Shown in pieces: positions 36,817 to 48,144 of a DNA stretch of 64,000 nucleotides. Positions within the stretch are counted from its first letter, which is position 1; each line of letters opens with the position of its first letter. Where the stretch lies: the NCBI GenBank assembly GCA_017640615.1, contig JAEPQK010000002.1, positions 841,377 through 905,376 on the forward strand, written 5' to 3'. This DNA is from Rhizobiaceae bacterium (GTDB lineage: Bacteria; Pseudomonadota; Alphaproteobacteria; Rhizobiales; Rhizobiaceae). A program made the translations under genes and the position numbers. The notes beneath the pieces were generated by a model. It saw only the letters and a program-made list of their open reading frames with translations. It ran no database searches and was not told the DNA's origin.

Positions 36817-38337
36817 ATGCCCGAGACACGCAAAGCCACACTGGACAAAGACCTCGAGAAGCTGGTCCGGCTGGAACAGGCGACCAATCTCGTTGCACGC
36901 GGCCTCGTCGCTCCGGGCTTTGGCCTGCTCTTTCTGGCGCTGACCGCTGTCATCACGGCATTCTATGTGTCAGGCGAACCGGGCGCGGTGACCATCGTCG
37001 CCGCTGCCGCCATCGGCGCCTACATGGCGCTCAATATCGGCGCCAATGATGTTGCTAACAATGTCGGCCCGGCTGTCGGCGCGCGCGCGCTGACGCTGGT
37101 TGGCGCATTGGCGATCGCTGCTGTGTTCGAGGCAGCGGGCGCGCTGATTGCGGGCGGAGATGTCGTAGGCACCATCTCCAAGGGCATCATCGACCCCGAG
37201 CAGGTAGCGAACCCGTCATCCTTTGTGCGGCTAATGCTGGCGGCGCTGCTCTCCTCCGCCGTCTGGATCAATGTCGCGACATGGGTCGGTGCGCCGGTAT
37301 CGACCACGCACTCCGTGGTCGGCGGCGTGCTGGGATCGGGCATCGCGGCAGCCGGGTTTGGCGCTGTGGATTGGGGCGTGATGAGCGCCATTGCCGCAAG
37401 TTGGGTGATCTCGCCCATGATTGGCGGCATCTTCGCTGCCCTGTTCCTCGCTTTCATCAAGTCGGCAATCATTTATCAGGACGACAAGATCGCGGCAGCG
37501 CGGCGCTGGCTTCCGCCTTTGATCGGCATCATGGCCGGCACATTCGCCGCCTACCTCGCGCTGAAGGGCCTCAAGAAGATCGTCCATCTCGACGTGATCT
37601 CAATCGCCTTCCTGGGTGCTGCGGCCGGTCTGGTGGTCTGGAGCCTTTCCAGCGGCCATGTGCGCCGGCAGTCGGAGGGCATGGAAAACCGCAACCAGTC
37701 GCTGCGGCGGCTGTTCCGCACGCCGCTCATCTTCTCGGCCGCGCTTCTGTCGTTCGCGCATGGCGCAAACGATGTCGCGAATGCGGTCGGGCCGCTGGCC
37801 GCAATTGTCGCCACCGTCCAGGAAGGCAGCGTCTCGGCCAAGGTCGGCATCCCGCTTTGGGTAATGGTGATTGGCGCGCTTGGTATATCGATGGGGCTCG
37901 TCCTGTTTGGCCCGCGCCTCATCCGCATGGTTGGCGAACAGATCACACGGCTGAACCCGATGCGCGCTTTTTGCGTGGCGCTATCGGCCGCCATCACCGT
38001 TATCGTCGCCTCCTGGCTCGGCCTGCCCGTCAGTTCGACCCATGTCGCGGTGGGTGCGGTGTTCGGTGTTGGCTTCTTCCGCGAATGGTACACCGCCAAT
38101 TCGAAACGCCGCCGGCGCTATCTGGAGCGCAAGGCCGCCAATGGCCGCGCCGTACGCAAGGCCGAGAATGAAGACGAAGAAGCAACCCTACCTCCAATGT
38201 CGGGTGCGGAGGTTATGCGGCGCAGGCTTGTGCGGCGTGCGCATGTGACGACGATCGTCGCCGCCTGGGTGACGACGGTACCGGCCTCGGCGATCCTCTC
38301 CGCGGTCATCTTCTACGCGCTGGCGATCGTCTACTAA
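36817..38337 (+). CDS. pit: PiT-family inorganic phosphate transporter
   Basis: 506 residues, about twelve membrane helices. The two PHO-4 half-signatures are clear: GANDVANNVGPAVGARAL in the N-terminal half and HGANDVANAVGPLAAIV in the C-terminal half, each followed by a VSTTHS/VSSTHV motif (PVSTTHSVVGGVLGSG, PVSSTHVAVGAVFG). Low-affinity phosphate symport, often metal-phosphate coupled to protons. A charged insert (about 435-475) interrupts the last helices. No adjacent DUF47/PhoU-like partner is present. Confidence 0.92.
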   Translation: MPETRKATLDKDLEKLVRLEQATNLVARGLVAPGFGLLFLALTAVITAFYVSGEPGAVTIVAAAAIGAYMALNIGANDVANNVGPAVGARALTLVGALAIAAVFEAAGALIAGGDVVGTISKGIIDPEQVANPSSFVRLMLAALLSSAVWINVATWVGAPVSTTHSVVGGVLGSGIAAAGFGAVDWGVMSAIAASWVISPMIGGIFAALFLAFIKSAIIYQDDKIAAARRWLPPLIGIMAGTFAAYLALKGLKKIVHLDVISIAFLGAAAGLVVWSLSSGHVRRQSEGMENRNQSLRRLFRTPLIFSAALLSFAHGANDVANAVGPLAAIVATVQEGSVSAKVGIPLWVMVIGALGISMGLVLFGPRLIRMVGEQITRLNPMRAFCVALSAAITVIVASWLGLPVSSTHVAVGAVFGVGFFREWYTANSKRRRRYLERKAANGRAVRKAENEDEEATLPPMSGAEVMRRRLVRRAHVTTIVAAWVTTVPASAILSAVIFYALAIVY

Positions 38338-38480
38338 GGCGAATCCTGCTCCAAACTGAAGCCTTAGGTGCTGCCAAGGCGCGGTAATTGCGCTCCACGT
38401 ACGGCATTCTTTTCGTGACGCTGCGTCAGTGGACAAGCCGGCATTTCAGCCCACCCAGTCCCCGCAATCCACATTCCTGA

Positions 38481-38498
38481 CCCACAATATGTTGGGGG
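38481..38498. promoter_or_regulatory. NrdR-like palindrome, distal
   Basis: CCCACAATATGTTGGGGG resembles the NrdR consensus (ACAC-A/T-ATAT-A/T-GTGT) in its core but is imperfect, with one mismatch in the inner arms and one in the outer. It lies about 250 bp upstream of the paired boxes, so a direct role in nrdJ control is uncertain. Confidence 0.3.
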
Positions 38499-38730
38499 TC
38501 ACAATTCTTCCAAAAACGACACCTTGACGACCGGAAACGAGTCGCCTTTTATGGATTATGCGCCGCTTTGGCGAGCGTGGCCGACATGTCAGGTCGTCGG
38601 TCTGTAACTTCCAGGAACTCCATGTGTTTCGGCGGACCAGCCCCGTGCATCTGCGGGTGTTCGCATGCGAGTTTCTGTGTGTTTTTCAACGTTCCGCGTT
38701 CTTGTTCGCACTGGCGTAAACGGGCTGTTA

Positions 38731-38746
38731 ATACTATATTTAGTGT
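38731..38746. promoter_or_regulatory. NrdR box 1 upstream of nrdJ
   Basis: ATACTATATTTAGTGT matches the 16-bp NrdR consensus at most positions, including CTATAT and AGTGT. It starts 31 bp (three helical turns) before the second box, the spacing known for NrdR tandem sites. The AT-rich sequence probably overlaps the nrdJ promoter, as expected for an ATP/dATP-sensing repressor. Confidence 0.65.
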
Positions 38747-38761
38747 TTGCGACCACGCTTG

Positions 38762-38777
38762 CCGCTAGATACTGTGA
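38762..38777. promoter_or_regulatory. NrdR box 2 upstream of nrdJ
   Basis: CCGCTAGATACTGTGA keeps the CTA-x-AT-A-x-TGTG core of the NrdR consensus and is exactly 31 bp downstream of box 1. Weaker than box 1 on its own; the phasing is what makes it credible. Confidence 0.6.
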
Positions 38778-39011
38778 CGCTCTCTCTGAGGAGAGAATCA
38801 CCGGAACAAGGTGGACTGACACGTCCCTGCCTGGCGCGAGGGATGCGGATCGGCCTGCGGGCGGGACCGTTTCAATGCCGGGAACTGACGGGGATTTCGG
38901 GGCCGGACGGGGACTGCCGGACGGTATTGGAATGCGGGCCAGCGCCCACCAGGCAAGCCAGCGTGGCAGCTTGTGGAAAAGCGCTATATATTGGGGAATG
39001 GGACTTAGAAA

Positions 39012-42785
<3,774 letters not shown>

Positions 42786-42827
42786 CCTATTGATATTAAT
42801 AGTTATTTTATACACATGGAGCGACTT

Positions 42828-43085
42828 ATGTCGGACGCCAAGCTCGAAAAATTTGGTAAGTTCATCGAACGGTATCGCTGCCAAGCCCGTATGGCACAGG
42901 GGCAATTGGGCAAACTTCTTGATGTCCGGAGTTCGTACATCACGAGCTTGGAAAACGGGGAAATCTGGCCGGAAGACCACATTGTTGATCAATTGGCATT
43001 GGTGTTCGGCATCCCACACGAGTACCTTAACGCAATGCTGGGTCAACGCCCGGCTCCAGACGGACCGAGACCAAATCTGATCTAA
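42828..43085 (+). CDS. XRE-family helix-turn-helix regulator
   Basis: 85 residues; the ATG at 42828 has GGAG at ideal spacing, whereas the ATG at 42816 overlaps that site. A compact lambda-repressor-type HTH (about 8-65), with QGQLGKLLDVRSSYITSLENG as the helix-turn-helix, and nothing else. It is followed 24 bases later by an ImmA/IrrE metalloprotease. The pair resembles ImmR-ImmA of integrative elements and other XRE/COG2856 switches, where the protease inactivates the repressor. Its DNA is visibly AT-richer than the surroundings, suggesting acquisition. Confidence 0.82.
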   Translation: MSDAKLEKFGKFIERYRCQARMAQGQLGKLLDVRSSYITSLENGEIWPEDHIVDQLALVFGIPHEYLNAMLGQRPAPDGPRPNLI

Positions 43086-43109
43086 AAACCGGCGGCGGGT
43101 GCAGCAAAC

Positions 43110-43721
43110 ATGACCTCTCAAGATCGCTTCACCGCTCGGCAAATGACCGAAGAAGAAATAGCCAAGAAAGCCCTATTCTACAGGAGTAAATTTGGGGCAA
43201 CCGATGAGCTTTGTATCAATATAATCGAGATATTAGAATTTCAGGTAAGGGAATTTGTTCCTGAATTTAAGCTCATGATTCGGCGGGACATCGAGCTCGA
43301 AACTACGGCGACCACTATTTTCGACCCACCACGGATTCTTGTGCGCGAAACTATTTATGATGCCGCGTGCGAAGGCGATGTCGATGCAAGACGCATATTG
43401 GCACATGAACTGGGTCATCTTCTCTTGCATTCTCACATCGGAAGTCCTCTGCAGCGGGACCCGGGAGGGTATACTCCTCAATTTCGGGGTCTAACGCGGC
43501 GCGAAAGCACTGAAGCACAGGCAGATTCATTTGCTTGCCACTTCTTAATACATCCGCGGATCGCTTATGAACGCCGCCACGACGTGATAGGACTTTCTAA
43601 CGACACTAAAACGCCACTTCCGACTGCAAGCGATGCAATAAGGATAGCCAAGCGGCAGGAGATGATCAGCGTAAGAACAAGGCGAAGGTCGCATATCCCG
43701 CTTGACGCCTTGTCATCCTAG
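43110..43721 (+). CDS. ImmA/IrrE-family metalloendopeptidase
   Basis: 203 residues. The zinc motif HELGH is at residues 99-103, followed by LLLHSH. RRESTEAQADSFACHFLIHP supplies the third ligand (Glu in EAQAD) typical of COG2856. The probable target is the XRE repressor encoded just upstream. The gene is AT-rich and uses rarer codons than neighbouring core genes. Its stop codon TAG lies inside a GTCATCCTAG sequence that opens a copy of an interspersed repeat, so the natural C-terminus may have been cut or replaced. Confidence 0.8.
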   Translation: MTSQDRFTARQMTEEEIAKKALFYRSKFGATDELCINIIEILEFQVREFVPEFKLMIRRDIELETTATTIFDPPRILVRETIYDAACEGDVDARRILAHELGHLLLHSHIGSPLQRDPGGYTPQFRGLTRRESTEAQADSFACHFLIHPRIAYERRHDVIGLSNDTKTPLPTASDAIRIAKRQEMISVRTRRRSHIPLDALSS

Positions 43722-43765
43722 AGCGAAGCGGAGCTGAGGCTCGACCTTGGGTTTATGCCTGAATA
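43711..43765. repeat. Interspersed repeat copy 1 (GTCATCCTAG type)
   Basis: Begins TGTCATCCTAGAGCGAAGC and continues to ACCTTGGGTTTATGCC. It shares its opening, its AGCGAAG core and the CC-T/C-TGGG ending with the copy at 43864-43920. Such 50-60-bp units resemble intergenic repeats scattered in Mesorhizobium-like genomes. This copy overlaps the last codons of the ImmA-like gene. Confidence 0.55.
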
Positions 43766-43783
43766 GCTGAAACGCAATACACT

Positions 43784-43807
43784 CGGCCCGATCCTAAGAT
43801 CGGGCCG
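43784..43807. repeat. Perfect hairpin in the repeat region
   Basis: CGGCCCGATC-CTAA-GATCGGGCCG: a 10-bp perfect stem with a 4-base loop. It could terminate the XRE-ImmA transcript, but no T-tract follows on either strand, so it is listed as a structural repeat. Confidence 0.6.
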
Positions 43808-43863
43808 ACGTCGTTGTTGGCTTGAGAACCTGTCCGGGATTGGCGGTGCGCGCACCTACGCCT

Positions 43864-43920
43864 TCGTCATCCTAGGACGGAACCGAGCGTAGTGAAAGCG
43901 AAGACCCTGGGAACCATGCA
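43864..43920. repeat. Interspersed repeat copy 2 (GTCATCCTAG type)
   Basis: Starts CGTCATCCTAGGACGGAACC and ends GACCCTGGGAACCATGCA. It is related to the copy at 43711, and is followed within 15 bases by a second repeat type. Confidence 0.6.
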
Positions 43921-43928
43921 CCCAACGC

Positions 43929-44018
43929 GTGTCATCCCGGAAGGCTGAAAGCCTGTCCGGGATCCATTCCGTGACCATTGTGCAGGTCGCGACCATTCCG
44001 GAATGGATCCCGGCCCTC
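43929..44018. repeat. Nested palindromic repeats (GTCATCCCGGAAGG / CCGGGATCCATTCC type)
   Basis: Contains GTCATCCCGG-AAGGCTGAAAGCC-TGTCCGGGAT, with AGGCT/AGCCT arms, then GGATCCATTCCG paired with CGGAATGGATCC 24 bases further on. These two nested inverted repeats make a strong fold of about 90 bases. The layout is that of intergenic mosaic repeats rather than an insertion sequence. Confidence 0.6.
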
Positions 44019-44058
44019 GCTACACTCGGCGGCGATGACGGCCGAGCGCAACGCACCA

Positions 44059-44303
44059 TCACCATCCCATCCCGCCATAGACCTCCTGCCAGTCGGGGTT
44101 CATTTCTTCGATCAACCGGACCTTCCACGCACGTCGCCACCGCTTGATGCGCTTCTCTTCCATGATCGCGAGTCCAATGTCCTCGTACTCACGGTACCAG
44201 ACCAGACGAACCGCGCCGTAGCGGGCGCTGAAGCCCGTACTCAGCCGCTCTTTGTGCTCATGAACACGCCGGCTGAGATCGGCGGTCACGCCGGTGTCTC
44301 CTG
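44059..44303 (-). pseudogene. GIY-YIG nuclease remnant (5' end lost)
   Basis: Reading the minus strand, TGVTADLSRRVHEHKERL, then FSARYGAVRLVWY, IMEEKRIKRWRRAWKVRLI and EEMNPDWQEVYGG match the C-terminal three quarters of small (about 95-residue) GIY-YIG UvrC-like proteins. The expected N-terminal strand holding the two Tyr-rich catalytic motifs (VYI...LYIGVT) is replaced by unrelated sequence that reads SSTSENSAARAGD. No proper start codon is available, so the gene is broken and probably inactive. Confidence 0.7.
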
Positions 44304-44334
44304 CTCTCGCGGCGCTGTTTTCACTGGTCGAGCT

Positions 44335-44764
44335 GCCCGAGGGTGCGGCGCCCACCTCCCCCTTGTGGGGAGGTCGGAGAAGCAAGTTCGAGCATTGCGA
44401 GAACGACGCTGATTCGGGTGGGGGTCACGATCCCGTAATTACCCCCACCCGGCGGCCTGACGACCGCTGACCTCCCGACACGTCGTGACTGGTGAACATC
44501 GCGACGAACAGCAGATAGCCAACCGCCCCTACAATCGCCGCGGCAGTTCGCGGGCGCGGCCAAGATGCGGCCGCGAACTCTTTGACAATGGCCAGACGGC
44601 GGACACGCTGGGCGTGGCGATGATGAACCTTGGCAAACCGGCCGAAGGCCGAGACGGCGACCGCTGCCCAACTTGGGACGAATGCACAGCGACGAATAGC
44701 CGTGAGCGAACTCGATCAGCGCGGCGTCCCACCTTGCCAGCGCCCCTCGCTCGCCCGCGCTGAG
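44335..44764. other. Repeat-rich intergenic stretch with gene debris
   Basis: It begins with CACCTCCCCCTTGTGGGGAGG, a hairpin unit common in intergenic DNA of this group, then a second palindrome GGGTGGGGGT...ACCCCCACCC (about 44416-44453). After that, about 300 bases on the minus strand contain a short hydrophobic reading (AAAIVGAVGYLLFVAMF) that may be the tail of a decayed membrane-protein gene. Frames are interrupted and I cannot identify the parent. Confidence 0.4.
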
Positions 44765-45271
44765 CTACATCGGCTTCTCGCGCCGTCTCATGGTGGAGGT
44801 GTATTCTAGGTCTGCCATTTCGAGCAGATATTGCAGGAAAGGATTGCCGCTGCGGCGCGCGCCAAGCTTGGCCAATGCGATCATGCCACCCATGTCAAAA
44901 GCGGTTTCGTCACCCGGCTGACAGCCCAAATCCACTATGTAGCCTGGGTAGAACTCCGGTTCGCCCGTGGCGTCGTGAAAGCAGCGGCCGCTTGCCGTGA
45001 TGTATCGCGTTTCACCGCCAAGCGTATTGACCCGATATTCCTCGCAAAACGCGCTGCCGTCATGAACTGCCTCGGCAATGCGCTGCTCCACCCGCTCGCG
45101 GTCCTCGGTATGGATCCCCGCCAGATACCGCTTCACGGGCAAACCCATTGCCCCTTCCGTGGGTGTCAGGCCGAAATAAGAAGCGGTGATAGGGTCGGCA
45201 AAACAGCGGTCTTTCTTGACTTCCCAGCCCCAGCAACCGGAAACCATGGTTGGAAACACCGTCGCCCGCAT
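44765..45271 (-). CDS. Stand-alone PAS-domain protein
   Basis: 168 residues; the ATG at 45271 has GGAGGG six bases upstream, and a GTG four codons earlier overlaps it. A single PAS_3-type fold covers most of the protein: WGWEVKKDRCFADPITASYFGLTP, then HTEDRERVEQRIAEAV, EEYRVNTLGGETRYITASGR and a PAC-like end. No kinase, GGDEF or HTH output domain is attached. The C-terminal tail (GNPFLQYLLEMADLEYTSTMRRR) is predicted helical. It probably senses a small molecule and acts on a partner, which is inference. Confidence 0.75.
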   Translation of the reverse strand: MRATVFPTMVSGCWGWEVKKDRCFADPITASYFGLTPTEGAMGLPVKRYLAGIHTEDRERVEQRIAEAVHDGSAFCEEYRVNTLGGETRYITASGRCFHDATGEPEFYPGYIVDLGCQPGDETAFDMGGMIALAKLGARRSGNPFLQYLLEMADLEYTSTMRRREKPM

Positions 45272-45450
45272 ACTGCCCTCCACCCACCTTGTTGCCCGCG
45301 AGCGATGGCGACAGCTCCGTCAAAAGGGCTGAAACGCAGCTCACCCGCAAAGTAGATGGTAGTCTACAGCGAGGCGAAATGACAATGACTTTTGATTTAT
45401 CTTAGGTTGCATTTCCCATCGAGGGATCTGCGCGAATAATTGCCACGAAA

Positions 45451-45792
45451 CTACATATTTTCGAGCATATCACTCGCAAGCTCAATGTCTTTTTTTAATT
45501 GATCGAGCAGTTCCTTCAGTTCGGCCTTGGCACAGGGCGCAAGTTCGTAGCCGACGCTGAACTCTGCGAAGCCTGCCCGGCTGCCGCCAAATGCACCGAG
45601 TATCTCCATCGCCGTCTCATAGCGACCGATCGGAATGCGGTTCTCGCCACGCTCGTATTTTCCGTATTGTTGAGTGGAAACACCTATCTTTGCAGCCATT
45701 TCGGCTTGCGATAGACTTCGGGCCTTGCGCAAGCGCGCAAGTTCACACCCTCTCTTCTTGTCTCCTTCATCCGGCTTGCGAGAAGTTGTCAT
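45451..45792 (-). CDS. XRE-family helix-turn-helix regulator
   Basis: 113 residues. HTH_3 domain at about 14-70 with SLSQAEMAAKIGVSTQQYGKYERGENRI, close to the SinR/phage-repressor style also seen in alphaproteobacterial nod- or symbiosis-linked regulators. The C-terminal part (KAELKELLDQLKKDIELASDML) is a predicted amphipathic helix, probably for dimerisation. It is flanked by AT-rich intergenic DNA on both sides. Target unknown. Confidence 0.8.
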   Translation of the reverse strand: MTTSRKPDEGDKKRGCELARLRKARSLSQAEMAAKIGVSTQQYGKYERGENRIPIGRYETAMEILGAFGGSRAGFAEFSVGYELAPCAKAELKELLDQLKKDIELASDMLENM

Positions 45793-45973
45793 GGCATACC
45801 TTGAGCTGCGCGCTCAAGTAGCCACGATCAGTGATTGCAAACAACGTACTCAAGGTTGTAATTGATTTGCAAATATGAATAATTTGAAATGCTTAGGTAG
45901 CAATCGCAAATTCGTGGGCGCCTGCGATTTCTGCGCGACACGCAAAGCTTTGAACTGTTGTCCCAAGTAGAGA

Positions 45974-46000
45974 TGAGCCGGTTGATTGCGAACCGGCTCA
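45974..46000 (-). terminator. Terminator-like hairpin after the YghU-type gene
   Basis: A perfect 10-bp stem (TGAGCCGGTT / AACCGGCTCA) with a 7-base loop, 14 bases past the stop of the minus-strand gene. The following minus-strand bases, TCTCTACTT, are only moderately T-rich, so it may be a weak terminator. Confidence 0.6.
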
Positions 46001-46013
46001 CCGGGGTATCGGG

Positions 46014-46880
46014 TCACTCGGCCGCGATCTTGTCCTGTGTGCGGGTGTCGAAATCGCTCGCATCATGCCGCTCACGCAGCTGCTCGGACGGGTCACCGGA
46101 AGCGCGATTGACCATGCGCCCGCGCTTCACCGCAGGCCGTGCGTGAAGCTGGTCGGCCCAGCGGATCACGTTTTTGTACTCATGCACCGACAGGAACTCG
46201 GCCGCATTGTAGGCCCAGCCCTTCACCATGCCGCCATACCAGGGCCAGATAGCCATATCGGCGATTGTGTAGTCGCCACCGGCAATGAATTCATTGTCCG
46301 CAAGCCGCTTGTCGAGCACATCGAGCTGGCGCTTGACCTCCATGGCGTAGCGGTTGATCGGGTATTCGAACTTCTCCGGCGCATAGGCATAGAAGTGGCC
46401 GAAGCCGCCACCGAGGAACGGCGCGGAGCCCATCTGCCAGAAGAGCCATGAGAGCGTTTCGGCACGGGCCGCGGTTTCTGTCGGCAGGAAGGCGCCGAAC
46501 TTTTCGGCCAAATGCATCAGGATCGCGCCCGATTCGAAAACACGGATCGGCTTCTTCCCGCTGCGGTCGACCAGCGCCGGTATCTTCGAGTTGGGATTGA
46601 TTTCCACAAAGCCGGAGCCAAACTGATCACCGTCATTGATCTTGATCAGCCAGGCGTCGTACTCCGCGCCCCTGTGCCCGGCCGCTAGCAGCTCCTCAAG
46701 CATGATCGTGACTTTGACACCGTTCGGTGTACCCAGCGAATAGAGCTGAAATGGATGTTTGCCGACGGGCAGTTCCTTGTCATGCGTGGCACCGGCGATC
46801 GGGCGATTGATGTTCGAAAACTGGCCGCCGCTGGCCTTGTCCCAGGTCCAGACTTTCGGCGGTGTGTATTGGTCGGCCAT
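46014..46880 (-). CDS. yghU: YghU-type glutathione disulfide-bond oxidoreductase
   Basis: 288 residues from the ATG beginning MADQYTPPKVWTWDKASGG; a longer frame into the divergent upstream region is not used. GST-fold Nu-class protein: thioredoxin-like domain with LYSLGTPNGVKVTIMLEELL, VEINPNSKIPALVD and VFESGAILMHLAEKFG (glutathione-binding loop), then an all-helical C-domain with DNEFIAGGDYTIADMAIWPW. Such proteins reduce small disulfides with glutathione. Monocistronic, with its own hairpin terminator. Confidence 0.92.
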   Translation of the reverse strand: MADQYTPPKVWTWDKASGGQFSNINRPIAGATHDKELPVGKHPFQLYSLGTPNGVKVTIMLEELLAAGHRGAEYDAWLIKINDGDQFGSGFVEINPNSKIPALVDRSGKKPIRVFESGAILMHLAEKFGAFLPTETAARAETLSWLFWQMGSAPFLGGGFGHFYAYAPEKFEYPINRYAMEVKRQLDVLDKRLADNEFIAGGDYTIADMAIWPWYGGMVKGWAYNAAEFLSVHEYKNVIRWADQLHARPAVKRGRMVNRASGDPSEQLRERHDASDFDTRTQDKIAAE

Positions 46881-47034
46881 GATTGTCTCCGGCAATATTT
46901 CGTTTGCACGGAAGATGGGTGTTCGCCGCCGTGCCAACAAGCGAAGCTTATGCTGCGCGCAATCCTGGGTGTAGAAAAACGTTCCGATCGGGCCGGTGCC
47001 ACCATCAAGAAGGCGTGAACGCGCCGGGCGGCAG

Positions 47035-47961
47035 CTAGCCGGCCACCTTGCCGAGCCAGCGGCGCCAGGTGCTTTCATCGCCGTGGAAGACGTTCAGGTC
47101 GATCTTGCCGTCGACGCCACCAGACAGTCCCGAGCCCGAATATTGCCAGAAAACCCAGTCGCGGCCGGGATAAACCTTGGACGGATGTTCGGCCACCGCG
47201 CGCAGCCAGAACGGGTGGTTCGGAAAAGCGCCGCGCAGATTGTCGGCGTAAAAGTCGGGAGCGGTGTAAATCACCGGGCGCTGGCCGTAATGCCGCTCCA
47301 GCCGGTCCATGAAGACACGCATCTTGTCGAGCACTTCACTGCGCGGCGGGCGTTTCTTGCAGCGCGACTGGTGGTTCCATTCCACATCGATCACGGGCGG
47401 CAAAGCGCCCTTCTCGCGCGGCACATTGCGGATGAACCACTCGGCCTGCGAGGCGGCAGTTCGGCACCAGTAGAAGAAATGATAAGCGCCGCGCTTGATA
47501 CCGGCCCGCGCCGCACCACGCCAGTTTTCGTGGAATTTCGGGTCGAGATGGTCGCCGCCGTCGGTCGCCTTGATATAAGCGAAGTTCGCTCCGTGGCGGC
47601 GCAGCTCCGCCCAGTCGATATCGCCCTGCCAGCGCGAGACATCGACACCGTGAACCGCAAGATGCTGCGGTTTGCGTGAGCCGAAATCGATCGGATGGGC
47701 GTCGCTGAAGCCATAGCCATAGATGCGGCTTGAATGCATGGCGGTAGTGGCACTTGCCGGGCGCGGCGTGGCGGCCAGCGCGTTGGGCCTGATCGTTGGC
47801 GCGGCATCGCCGGTCGCCACGCTTACGGTTGGCCGCTTCACCGAACTGGTCGTCTCATTCGAAGGTGGCGGCACCTGAAGCGCATCGATCGCCGGACCCG
47901 ATGTGCAGGCGACAAGCGAAAGACAGGTGAGAAGCGAAAGCGTGGAGAAGCGAATACGCAT
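47035..47961 (-). CDS. GH25 muramidase lipoprotein
   Basis: 308 residues from the ATG that starts a lipoprotein signal, MRIRFSTLSLLTCLSLVAC, with lipobox LVAC and lipidated Cys19. A Pro/Ser/Thr-rich linker (20-90) leads to a glycoside hydrolase family 25 domain: GVDVSRWQGDIDW (catalytic Asp region), YIKATDGGDHLDPKF, AYHFFYW, PPVIDVEWNHQ (Asp and Glu of the active site) and WLRAVAEHP. It cleaves beta-1,4 bonds between MurNAc and GlcNAc. Anchored to a membrane facing the periplasm, it probably remodels the wall. Prophage origin is possible but no phage genes adjoin it. Confidence 0.9.
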   Translation of the reverse strand: MRIRFSTLSLLTCLSLVACTSGPAIDALQVPPPSNETTSSVKRPTVSVATGDAAPTIRPNALAATPRPASATTAMHSSRIYGYGFSDAHPIDFGSRKPQHLAVHGVDVSRWQGDIDWAELRRHGANFAYIKATDGGDHLDPKFHENWRGAARAGIKRGAYHFFYWCRTAASQAEWFIRNVPREKGALPPVIDVEWNHQSRCKKRPPRSEVLDKMRVFMDRLERHYGQRPVIYTAPDFYADNLRGAFPNHPFWLRAVAEHPSKVYPGRDWVFWQYSGSGLSGGVDGKIDLNVFHGDESTWRRWLGKVAG

Positions 47962-48144
47962 GGAACCCGAACACGAAACTTGGCCGGCATCCCGCATGCC
48001 GGACGCTCCCAGTCATGCCGCTAAAATACGAAGAAATATTGAATCGGCTGATTAACCATGCCGGCCGCTGCGCGGCGACAAAGTTGGTGGAAACCGGCCC
48101 GGTGACGCATAGGCAGGTGGCGGGGGCAGCTGTAGTGTCTCGCG

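Larger units (their letters stand above)
38338..39011 (+). other. 674-bp non-coding region: nrdJ control region and leader
   Basis: No credible gene. From left to right it holds an NrdR-like imperfect palindrome (38481-38498), two NrdR-box-like sites (38731-38777), then about 235 bases of probable 5' leader up to the nrdJ ATG. The leader is rich in short complementary segments, for example CTCTC/GAGAG near 38780-38796 and GGGC/GCCC near 38936-38947, suggesting a folded RNA. The classical B12-box of adenosylcobalamin riboswitches is not recognisable. The nrdJ ribosome-binding site is weak, consistent with control at translation. Confidence 0.45.

Noticed and set aside
38778..39011. Adenosylcobalamin riboswitch in the nrdJ leader
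   Set aside because: Expected because NrdJ needs B12, but the conserved B12-box and GCCACTG-like core could not be found; only partial resemblance (AAGCCAG) is present. Kept as an unexplained leader instead.
44485..44763. Plus-strand open frame of 92 codons in the debris region
   Set aside because: No ribosome-binding site and a low-complexity Arg-rich product without family resemblance.
43722..44764. Insertion sequence in the repeat zone
   Set aside because: No transposase-like reading frame or matching terminal inverted repeats with target duplications could be recognised; only short palindromic units and gene remnants.
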